Origin: Enoplolaimus lenunculus
Lineage: Eukaryota > Nematoda > Enoplea > Enoplida > Thoracostomopsidae
Length of the DNA stretch: 64,000 nt
Direction: 5' to 3'
Assembly (NCBI GenBank): GCA_030248215.1
Contig: JASANG010001656.1
Coordinates: 124,001-188,000 of the forward strand
Under the pieces are notes generated by a model. That model was given only the letters and a program-made list of their open reading frames with translations, was not told the DNA's origin and searched no databases. Shown here piece by piece: positions 33,967 to 44,369 of this stretch. Position 1 is the first letter of the stretch, and each line of letters starts with the position of its first letter. Position numbers and translations under genes: made by a program.

Positions 33967-34191
33967 TTAACCCTTTCTAACATGAACATTTTCAATTTTA
34001 TATGATATGTAATTTCAATGTAAGATTCTATCCCCAGTCTCACGGGTGGGAGGCGTTTACGAAGACCACTGAGCTATAGGAGCTTGACGCTCGAGCCCTA
34101 GTAGGCTCTCACGTCTTGCGGCACAGTGTGTGTATTGCTCGTACATTATTGTATTTAGTTGCTCACAGTATACTCTATGAGTGAAAATTAA
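33967..34191. mobile_element. TTAA-flanked piggyBac-like MITE with the clearest tRNA-Gly remnant
   Basis: TTAACCCTTTCTAACATG to ATGAGTGAAAATTAA. Same subtype as the copy beside the WASP start (both carry GTTGCTCACAGTATACT). Confidence 0.75.
34021..34083 (-). pseudogene. tRNA-Gly(CCC)-derived segment inside a MITE
   Basis: On the minus strand GCTCCTATAGCTCAGTGGT supplies the A-box. CGCCTCCCACCCGTGAGAC lies close to the anticodon arm of animal tRNA-Gly(CCC), GCCTCCCACGCGGGAGAC. CTGGGGATAGAATC is a decayed B-box arm. Confidence 0.6.
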
Positions 34192-34267
34192 TTATATTTT
34201 TAGATAACGAATAACAAACTTTCAACCGTTTCCACAACCGAATCGTCATATTACGACATGACCATAG

Positions 34268-34422
34268 GACCCATGTTACTTTAAGGGGCGTCCAAGTTTC
34301 CGGTAGGTTTATAAAAGAGTGGGTTTATATTCTAGATTACATTTTTTGCTTAGGTTTAGGCTTAGGTTTAGGCTTAGGAATACGCTTAATCTATTGTTAC
34401 GCCCCTTAAAGTAACATTGGCC
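34268..34422. mobile_element. family B element with perfect 8-bp target duplication
   Basis: GACCATAG at 34260-34267 and 34423-34430. Ends GACCCATGTTACTTT and AAAGTAACATTGGCC. Confidence 0.9.
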
Positions 34423-34776
34423 GACCATAGTGTGGAATTTTTGCAAAGTTATATTTAGGATTGGTTTACATTTTGCATCTATTATAATACATGAATGACT
34501 ATTATTATTATTATTACTGTTATTATTATTGTTATTAATGCTATGAATAAAGTTATTTTTAGTAGTCAATACTTTGCTAAACACAAAATCACAATAAACA
34601 AACTCCAACCAACGTCGTAGGTTTTTTAGGCATTTGCTTTAGGTTTAGGCTCTGAGTCACAATTAGGCGTAAAGTTACCAGGCTTTGGACCAATTCTTAG
34701 AAATGAGCTGTTTATATGAATCGGCCGTTGATGCTGCATAATCTGAAACGGTTTTATCAAATGCATTGTAGTCTTA

Positions 34777-34945
34777 TCGGGCCCGTGCCAAGAGGGGCAG
34801 GAAAAGAGGCGCAGCCCACTGGACCAATTTTTTGCGCCTTCCCCCTCACAAAATTTTCAACTTTGCTTGAAGCTCATCGAGAACGCTTGTATGCTCCTGC
34901 TGAAAAAATTTTAGTCTCCATAGCAAAGTGAGCTGGCTACGGCTT
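34777..34945. mobile_element. family D element
   Basis: GGGCCCGTGCCAAGAGG to GTGAGCTGGCTACGGC. From 34946 to 35754 only AT-rich unique spacer with a short CCGGCTCCGG tract (35560-35610). Confidence 0.65.
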
Positions 34946-35754
34946 GTTTGTGTACTTCTGGTCAAGCGACCAGGAGTAACAACTTGAAGTTGTGTCCGAA
35001 ACAGCGATACAAACCAAAATAGGAAACATTTAATTATCAAGTCGGAGTAAAAAGATAAATTGAAAAAATTTGAAAAATTTTACCATTTAAAATGGTAATT
35101 TGTTCATTATTACCAGTTTATAAATTGTGGACAAATTCTTCTTATAATTGGTATTATATTTCAATTCCACGAAAAACTGTGCTTTCAAATTCCTCTTTAA
35201 AATGCCAGTATAAAAAAAATAGTTAATTGATTTTAAGCGATCTAATGTATTTACTTCGTGCGATTTTCACACTACAAATGTTCAGGACAGTTTTAAACTG
35301 AATTAACAAGCGACAGACCCAAGAAAAATTAAATAAACGATAAAACTTTACGGTAGTTAATTTCACGAAACATCTTTAGCTTTCTTCGAAGCTAAAAATT
35401 CAAAACCGAGAAAAATTCATTGTTTTAATTTTTAAATTAAAATCTATAAACCTAAATATTAATTTGAAAGTAACTTTCTCTGAGACAATCTATTTTGACA
35501 TTTTAGCTTATTTAAATAAATTAAGTCATTTTTGGAGAATATATAAATATATATCAGGGTGTAACCGGATATCCAGCTCCGGCTCCGGTAAAAAATCAAC
35601 ATCCGGCTCCGTAATTACTTTTAAAAAACTTCAAAAAATTCATACCATCAATCGTATTTATGCTAAGTACTATCGAACTGATTAACATTACTTTTACATA
35701 TTTTTTCTGTCACACGTCGCCTTTGTTCCCTGCCCATGATAAGTATTTCCAGTA

Positions 35755-35935
35755 GCGGATCCAAAGACAATTTTTAAAATAGCAAATGTGTTCTAAAAAA
35801 CCTTTACAATGTTTCTCCTGAGAAAATTGTTTGGTGATAAAATAATAATGTTCCTACTTTACAATTTTTGCGTTTCATAACATTTGCCAGCCCGCTCCCC
35901 CCAAACGTGAGAAATTTTTGGATCCGCCTCTGAGT
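35755..35935. repeat. family E repeat
   Basis: GCGGATCCAAAGAC to TTTTTGGATCCGCC, with TTTGGTGATAAAATAATAATG inside split by drift; the inverted GCGGATCC/GGATCCGC ends suggest true termini for this family. Confidence 0.55.
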
Positions 35936-36289
35936 ATTTTAGCATTCTGTGCTGCTTTCTATTGAAATTTTCAAATCAGTAAACGTGTTGTCTTGCACGA
36001 TAGTCTTATTTAAACAAAATTTTTGTAAGTATATTTATTTACAAATGACATTGTCATTTTTAAGCGAAACAAGATTGTGGTCATCTGTCCGGCTTGTTCG
36101 GCTATGGCCGGGCCACGATTTTTGAATCAGCGGGACCAGCGAACTGTATAAGACCACTGGAAAAACGGACTGCTTTGAGATAACCATCCGAACAAACAGA
36201 CGTCCGAACGCAGCCGGAACGCTTTTTAAAAGCCGACAAAAATTGTGTTAAATAGAATAGGATTTGATTTTGAGACATTTTTTGTTTAG

Positions 36290-36433
36290 TCTTAGGCTTA
36301 GGTTTACGCATAAAGTTAGGTTTAGGCTTTGGTTTAGGTTTAGGTTTAAGATTATCGCATATTTTCATGCTTAGTCCTAGGCTTCAGCTTAGGAATAGGC
36401 TTAGGCTAGCATTTATTGCCCTAAAAGTAACAG
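36290..36433. mobile_element. family B right half
   Basis: TTAGGC-type core followed by GCCCTAAAAGTAACAGTGG. The left end is missing; the open minus frame here (KPKPKPK) is a repeat artefact. Confidence 0.55.
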
Positions 36434-36549
36434 TGGACATAATAGCTAGCACAGAATTACCATAAACGAACGTAAAACGAAAATTTGTAAGGCCGGATCT
36501 ACTTTCCTCAAATTATGTTGCATTCACCAGTCTGTTCCTTAAATAATTG

Positions 36550-36767
36550 GGCCAAAGTAAAAAACTTGGGTAGAACAGTATTATAAGCATATTCCTAAGC
36601 CTAAGCCTCAGCTTAAGCCTAAGCGTAAGCCTAAGCCTGAGCGTAAGAATGAACATATTGCTAAGCCTAAGCCTAACTCTCAGCCAAGCAAAAAATAGTC
36701 TAAAGCTTAAGCTTACTCTTTTCTATTCCCATAGAAAAACGTTCCGCCCCTGATCTTTACATGGGCC
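36550..36767. mobile_element. family A element with perfect 8-bp target duplication
   Basis: AATAATTG at 36542-36549 and 36768-36775. Ends GGGCCAAAGTAAAAAAC and GATCTTTACATGGGCC. From 36768 to 37423 no feature is recognised. Confidence 0.9.
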
Positions 36768-37423
36768 AATAATTGTTCAAAATTAAAATTAAACTTTTCA
36801 ACAGATTTAAAATTGTTTTACAGCTTTATTTGAGCGTGTTTTACCGGATTTTTTTAACAGTTCCGGTTTTCAACAATTGCAACATTCGGAGACGGTGTAG
36901 TCAAGGGGGATAACAAATCAAACCCCGCCTTTGCGACAAAGTTAGAAACTTTTTTCTATTGGTCACGCAAGAAACTTCATTCAAATTTTTTTTCTACAGC
37001 GTAACCCCATTTCCACAATTCTGACAGCTACCCTGTATAACACTGACGATTTTGCGTCCGCAATATTCTTATATCAGTCTCTCAATGCCAACAATATACC
37101 AATACAGTCTTCATTTTGCTGAATATTGTTTTAAACATTTCTGGCTTTAACTGCGCCAATTTGGCTTGTCCATAAAATTTTTTCCAATGTTTTCATTGGC
37201 CCATTTATCTGAAGCGTTTGGCATATTTTTATATGGTTTTCGTAATTTTCCTCAAAAAATATTAATATCAGGGAACGTAGGCTCAAACAGTTGAAGCCCC
37301 AGTAACCAGTTCGCGGCAGTTTTTCAAACATGTGAGGTTTTTCAGATTGGAATGTAAAACTCGGATACAGTAAACTACGCCAATTTCCTGCTGAAGAGCT
37401 GTGGACTATAAGTTTCATTTCCG

Positions 37424-38122
37424 GGCCCGTGTATAGAACAGGGCTGGAACAGTAGTATTAAGCATGTTCCTAAGAAAAAGCCTAAGCCTAAGCCTAAACC
37501 TAAGCAGGCTCATGTATAGAACAGGGCTGGATTGTTTTCTGGAGGGGCTGTAATAGAGTCAGTTTAAGCTTTAGACTAAATATTTTGCTTAGGTTTAGGT
37601 TTATACACTCAAAATAAAATTTCTGATATTTAAGAAAAAATTTCTTACATTTAAGAAATATAATTAGCAAGGTGCACTTGAAAAGTACTTCTGTTATAAC
37701 AGAAAAGTTTTCAAAAAAGTTTTGAAATAAAGTCTGGAAATAAACGATTTCCAGTTAATTTTAGAAAAATTGTCTTAAATATCAGAAAAACTTTTCAGAT
37801 TTGACATAGAAAATACTTTTCTGAATACATTCAGAAATACTTTTTTGTGTGTAGGCATAGCCTCAGGAATACGCTCATCCTTGCGCTTAGGCTTAGGCTT
37901 TAGACTTAGGTTTAGGTTTATGCTTAGGAATATGCTTATACTACTGTTCCGGCCCTGTTCTATACATGGGCCGCCTAAGCCTAAGCCTAAGCTTAAGCGT
38001 AAGGATGAACATATTCCTAAGCCTAGGCCTTAAAGCCTAAGCAAAAAATTTAGTCTAAAGCTTAAACTGACTCCACTACAGCTCCTATGGAAAACGATCC
38101 GGCCCTGTTCTGTACATGAACC
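37424..38122. mobile_element. three-level nest: family A in family A, with a third element inside
   Basis: The outer family A copy (37424-37507 and 37973-38122) is split by an inner copy (37508-37972). That copy is split by a 250-bp element (37605-37852) with inverted ends TACACTCAAAATAAAATTTC and GAAATACTTTTTTGTGTGTA. Confidence 0.75.
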
Positions 38123-38396
38123 CATTTTAGGAAGGTATAACTTCAAAAATTGACTTTGACAATGAGCATACAGAACGAGAAAGAATTGTTTGTTGCTCAT
38201 AATGTACGCTATCCTCAAAGGATAATATACGATAACTGTCGCATCCAATCGGTATCCAAGATGATACGATACGTGGACCCTGTTCTCATGCATTCTGTCA
38301 CTGCTCTCCACTCTCCTTTGCCTGAAACGGCTATGAGTGGTTGAACTGTATTCAAACGTTTTTAAATATTTCCACAAAGAAACTTTGCTAATTAGC

Positions 38397-38590
38397 AGCG
38401 GCGGATCCAGAAATTTCTGACATAAGGCGAGCTAACGAAACGCAATTTTTTACTGTATGCTACAAAGTTATGGGAGGGGAAATATTCTAACACAGAGACC
38501 TATCCATTTTATCACAAAAAAATTTAAGAAGGGGACGTACTCCGTGCCCGACCCCCCCCCCCCGCCCTGAATACGCGCTAGTGTCACTTA
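38397..38590. repeat. family E repeat with poly-C tract
   Basis: AGCGGCGGATCCAG, ATTTCTGACATAAGG, then a C run at 38550-38563. Confidence 0.5.
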
Positions 38591-38697
38591 GGACAAATTT
38601 ATAAAGAAACTATAAAATAAAAAGCACTTTTACTTTTACAGGATTAAAGTATTTCTCTGTCACTGCGGCAGCTAGCAAATAAGTTCACATGAGGTTT

Positions 38698-39142
38698 GGC
38701 ACATATATAGAACAGGGCCTAAAAAGTAGTAAAAGTATATTCCTAAGCATAAGCCTAAGCCTATGCCTACGTGTAAGCGTAAGGATAAGCCTAGGCCTAA
38801 GACTAAGCCTAAGCCCCAACCGCAACAAAAACACTATAAGCCAAGGGCAAAAAAAAGCGGAAAAAAAACACAAGAAAAAACACAACCAATCAAGCCCAAG
38901 CCTAAGCAGAAAAATTAGTTTAAAGCTTAAGTTTACTCTATTACAGTCCAGCCGGAAAACGTTCTAGCAACGTTCTATACATGGGCCGACTAAGCCTAAG
39001 CCTAAGCGTAAGGATGAGCGTACACCTAAGCCTAAGCCTAAGCCTAAGCCTAAGTCTAAGCAAAAAAAGTTACTCTAAAGCTTAAACTGACCCTATTACA
39101 GCCCCCGCAGGAAACCGATCCGGCCCTGTTCCATACATGGGC
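38698..39142. mobile_element. two abutting family A copies
   Basis: First copy 38698-38987 (GGCACATATATAGAACAGG to TTCTATACATGGGCC). A right half follows at once (38988-39142) and ends TTCCATACATGGGC, as expected if one inserted in the other and the outer left side was lost. Confidence 0.7.
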
Positions 39143-39462
39143 GTCAGGTTGTATGCCATACCGAGATAGAAATGCTGGCCACATCCCTGACTTTTAAACT
39201 GATTCATTTAGTGCAAAATGAAATTTTAGAAAACTTTCAAAAGTGTGAAACTACCTGTTTTCGCTATGCTTAGTAGTATTTCTAGTTTATCAGATGTATA
39301 TCTTTCAAAACACCTGTGTTAGTATTTTTAATAGGCTTCCCCTGTATTGGTTTTAAGCTGATAATAAGTTTGTGTTTTACGCTACCAATAATGCTGTTTA
39401 TTTGCAACACAAACTGTAATTTCGCAGGGGTACAATTGCAACGATATGATGCGACGAGTACC

Positions 39463-39655
39463 AGCGGATCGACAAAGGATGCCATACGCACCCCGCACCC
39501 TCTCAAAAATAATTTTCGCGATAAAATGGTACGGTTTTTTATCTTACAATTTATCCCTTTCATAAGAGGCTTGGCACATACTATAGCATAAAGTAAAAGT
39601 TGCGTTTCATAACTTTTGCCAGCCAGCCTCCTGTCTGACAGAAATGTCTAGATCA
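39463..39655. repeat. family E repeat
   Basis: AGCGGATCGACAAAG, CGCGATAAAATGGTACGG and CATAACTTTTGCCAGCC match other family E sites. Confidence 0.5.
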
Positions 39656-39872
39656 ACCACTGGCTATCAGGGATTCGAGAGTCAGCACAATTTCGATTCC
39701 GGCTAAAATTAGTAGGAAAATTCCGACAATTTAGGTTTCATTTCGGTTCTGGCCAATTACCGGCTCCAGTGTGGATTTTGAGCTGAGGATTTGGCGAATG
39801 AAACACAAGATGCCCTCCATTTTGACTATTGGTCTGTTTCCCTATTTTAACTATAGAAGCCAACCTGTCCAG

Positions 39873-40417
39873 TAGTGATGGGCATCCGATATATTTTCAT
39901 ATACATAGATCCGGCAACTCTAGCCGGATATATATCCGGATATCCGGATATCCGAAATTAAATTATCTATTTAGGATATTCGAAACTCTATTTTTCGTTT
40001 TGTTGGGTTTCCAAAGCTCAATTTTCGTTTCTCAAGCACTTGTTTTAACTTGCTGCTCTAAGGGAAATACCCTGACTCAGAAGCTGTTTGGTGTGAGCGT
40101 AGCATTACAATTCTAAAAATGGTATTTTTATTATGCAACTGCTTCAATAGTGCTGGGTATTCGGTTCCGAAGATTACTACTAACTAATAAATGCTTGATT
40201 TAGACACCTGAAATTGAGTTGATTTGGTTAGTCTTCGATTCTATCGAATGTCATGCTTACCTCGAATTTAATATACATGCGCCGTTTTACGGTCCAAGAA
40301 GAAAGAATCGCCTTAAAATTAAAGATGGGCGGTGGATATCCGGATATCCAGATATGAAAAATATCCGGAACCAGGTATGAAAAATATCCGGATTCGGATA
40401 TTCGGTGCCCATCTATA
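39873..40417. mobile_element. hAT-like non-autonomous element with perfect 8-bp target duplication
   Basis: CTGTCCAG stands at 39865-39872 and again at 40418-40425. The ends TAGTGATGGGCATCCGATAT and TATAGATGGGCACCGAATAT are inverted; TAGTGATGGGC is a typical hAT terminus. Both subterminal regions are built from ATCCGGAT units. No transposase frame. Confidence 0.9.
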
Positions 40418-40531
40418 CTGTCCAGACCAAACCTAAAACCTCACAAAACCTAAATCTTAACCTATAAGCTTCTCTGTCAGGCTGAAAAGTTTTCCAGTCC
40501 CTCTGTCTCGTAGTAGACAGGCCAATATAAC

Positions 40532-40692
40532 GAGCCCGTTGCCAAGGGGGGCCAGGGCGACCTCAGCCCCCCTGGTAAAATTTTGGTTCCCCTAGAAATA
40601 TTTCAAACTTGCTTAATAACTCATTAAAAACCGTTGAATGCTCCTGCTGAAAAATTCTTAGCCCTTAGCAAGGTGAGCTGGCTACGAGCCTG
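40532..40692. mobile_element. family D element
   Basis: GAGCCCGTTGCCAAGGGGG to GTGAGCTGGCTACGAGCC. From 40693 to 42109 no gene or repeat family is supported. Confidence 0.7.
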
Positions 40693-42117
40693 CCATATAA
40701 TTAACATTGGCCGGACCGTTTAGGAAAATTTCACTTGGCTCCGGTCCGTAGTCAGCATTTAGCTTGCTAAGAGAGTAAAATTTTGAGGTAAGAACATCAT
40801 TGCCACAGCTTCTCTTCAGAAACTGCCCCTAGGGTACGGTCTCGGTCGGTCCCTGCCCCCCCGGCAAACCTTATCCACCATGCGATTTCAAAACGGTTTT
40901 CAGTTCAGGTTAATCATTGCACGTTTCACGCTTATTTGTGAGGGGGGCAGATTTTTGCAACATATAAGCCCTCAAGTCAACTCTGACTACGCTCCTGCTC
41001 CGTTTAAAATTCACACGCTTTTTCTCTATTTAAATTTCTACTTTTCCTTTTGAGTAGCCACAGTGCCATCGTGTTGTTGGTTTTAGTTTTGTGAAACTTT
41101 AACTCGACTAACAACAAAGACACAAGTGTATGGTCGCACTGAAGAATACGTGAAAATAATTTAATTTTGTTCCTATGTTTCCTAGTTTATCTAGAAATAT
41201 ACGGCGCAAGTAGAAGCTTCATCTTTAAGATAACCAGGACTCCAAACAGGGGGCCTACATTTTGACCAACATCGTCGCCCCCGCTTGACCAAAAAATTAA
41301 TCATGGCTCATTAAAATAATTCGAGTTTCAGGATGTTCGCTCGAGCCCTTTAGACATTTCTGTGCTCTCAGCTGTGAAATAATCCAGGTTCGGGGGCTTG
41401 AAGAAAAGCATTTATTTCGAAACCGAAAGATGTGATAGCTAAAGAATAGCCGGTTTTCTCGTGGTTACAATCACGTTCGCTGACGAACTTTAAGACCGCA
41501 ACCATATGGTGGGGCCAAAAAGGGCACCAGGCTTCAATGAAACTTATCACCCGCACCAACTTGAAATTTTTTGATGCCATAACAAAAATTCGATGTTAAG
41601 AGAACTGCTTTACGCGTATCAGACAACTTGTTACCTCTTAATTACTAATTCTTGGTAACTTAGCTATACCTTAAAATCAGAAAAGGTATTGAAATTGAAA
41701 ATTATCGTTTTGAGTTTAAAAGTTTTCAACGCTACGTTGAGCCTGCGATTTAATACTTCACAATGTGTTTTTCAATTTGACTTCAATTTCTAAACCTATT
41801 AACCTTATATTCAATTTTCATTTTCTGGTTCATTTTCTATTACCAACGAACGGTTTAAAGGCACAAACATGTACCTTGTTTACTGAATATTCTCAAAAAA
41901 TGTGCAGTTTTATATATGCAAGTATATATATTCACCAAAGGCATAATTTGCGTGACGGCTGCAAGTACCTGAAATTGAAATTTTGCAGTACTTTTTAATA
42001 TTGCGTTTTTGCCTTAAATTCATGGGTTTTGCTTTGCTACAGACACGCAATGTGTAAATAATTTAATGCGTACACTCACGCGATGCCTTGTTTCTGTCAA
42101 AAAATTCGGCCAATGTA

Positions 42118-42282
42118 AAGAACAACGGTGGCACAGTATTATAAGCATATTCCTAAGCCAAAGCCTAAGCATAAGCCTGAGCCTAAGCCTAATACAAGCA
42201 AAAAAATTTAGTCTAAAGCTTTAAGCTTTACCCTTTTCCAGTCTCACAGAAAAACGTTCCGCGCCTGATCTTTACATGGGCC
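42118..42282. mobile_element. family A element with perfect 8-bp target duplication
   Basis: AAAAATTC at 42110-42117 and 42283-42290. Ends GGCCAATGTAAAGAAC and GATCTTTACATGGGCC. Confidence 0.9.
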
Positions 42283-43408
42283 AAAAATTCGATAGATTTT
42301 GATTAATTTTACAGATAATAATTTTTTGTTTAAAAGGTTTCACATGTAAATGTGAAAGTTCGTTGAATTTCAAAGGATCTTAATGTTTAGGCGTTATGGT
42401 CAAGCCGCAAGCGTATAGGCTTGGTTTTATAAATTGAGATTTGCTAATATTCTAGGAATTATCAACTGTAAAGATGGAAATTTTATAATGGTGTAGCCTG
42501 GTATCCGTTTCCGGCAGAAATCAGTGTCCGTTTCCGTTTCCGTTATAGAAATAATGAAAATTTTGTTATTTTCTACGCTCAAAGTTAGTAATAATGCAGG
42601 AGCCACAATAATTCGCGTGCATGGTAAATGGAAATTGCAATTGCATTCCAGGCTACGCACAAAATTCAAAATAAAAACTTTTCAGCTTGCAAACTTAATA
42701 TATTGAACAGTGTTGTAGTTTATTTCACAATTCTTTATTACACATAGGCTGTAATTGTTTGAAATGAAATAAAAATTACGAAATTGATCCAAAATCTTAA
42801 ATGTTTCGATATTATATATACACATATATATCTATATATAAATATATACATATGTATGTATGTATTTATATATGTATTTATATATAGCTTCGGAACGGGC
42901 GCTTAAGCCCATAAAAGTTAGATTTTAACATATTCTCAACTGGTATAAAGAAACGTCGTTCTAACGCTGCTAAACTTTTTAAAACAACGCACATTTAAGC
43001 CTTTTAGATGAAGGTTAGCTAGTTACTTTTATCGGAATTATACCGCACTTGGTTTACAAGTCGCGCGTGCGAAATGGAACATAATTTATTCATTACCGAA
43101 ACAAAAGTAGACGTTACGACTGCAGTGTTTAATATACTCTTGGAAGGGGTGTAGACTAAATTTAATTTTAAAAGGGTAACCTTGATTTTTTTAACTCTCG
43201 AAAGGAACAGGCTATTTTACAGCATATAAACATACGTTTACCGTGTCATTTTTAGAAATTTTGACGATGAACATATCATCCCCAATCTCTTCCCTTGTGT
43301 GCGTCTCTGATTTTCACACGTCACAGATGGGTTCGAGTGAAAGAAAAGCGAAACTTAATGAAAACATAGCATTGTGTTCATTTCTAGGTCGTGTAAAGGT
43401 AAACAGGT
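42283..43408. other. spacer with TA-rich tract and TCCGTTTCCG fragment
   Basis: A TCCGTTTCCG-rich patch at 42495-42545 matches one near 46446-46510. A TATG-type tract runs 42813-42890. No gene is supported. Confidence 0.45.
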
Positions 43409-43679
43409 TTAACCCCTTCTCACATTGAGTTGCCTGTAGGCAAGTAAGCGTAGTGTATATACGTTAAATAGTATATATCGCACTGTGTTTATCAATTGCA
43501 ACACGTATACATAGTACTAGATCACCAATAGACGTGAGAGCCCCCTCGGGCTCGAGCGTCAAGCTCCTATAGCTGAGTGGTGATGGTATACGCCTCCCAA
43601 TCCAATTACTGGAGTTCGAATCCCAGCATAAATGTAGGTCTTAGGGGAAATAGAAAATATTCATGTGAGAAAGGGTTAA
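43409..43679. mobile_element. TTAA-flanked piggyBac-like MITE with tRNA-derived segment
   Basis: TTAACCCCTTCTCACATTG to ATGTGAGAAAGGGTTAA, the best preserved ends of the family, in the opposite orientation to the other four copies. Confidence 0.85.
43563..43630 (+). pseudogene. tRNA-Gly-derived segment inside a MITE
   Basis: GCTCCTATAGCTGAGTGGT gives an intact A-box and GGAGTTCGAATCCC an intact B-box, at normal tRNA spacing, so both pol III promoter boxes survive. The acceptor stem does not close. Confidence 0.6.
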
Positions 43680-43934
43680 GACGGCGAAAATTGTTCTGTT
43701 TCGAGCAAACCCGATGGGCCTAAATTAAAATTGAAAGTCACATTCATATGGTTCACATATCCAGCTTCAACGCTTTGTTAAGCGTTGGATAATGTTTTTT
43801 TTGTATTTTGCAAATTTAATATATGCCGTGTCATGAACATCTATGTAACTCATTTCGCAACTGAGTAAGGTCAACGCTCAACTTGGATTTCAGAGTAACC
43901 CGAACAACCACTAAAAAGTATTAAAGCTACATAG

Positions 43935-44366
<432 letters not shown>

Positions 44367-44369
44367 CTT

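Noticed and set aside
41368-41580. 70-codon minus-strand frame starting MASKNFKLVRV
   Set aside because: Reasonable composition, but no splice signals, repeat structure or recognised family; length is within chance.
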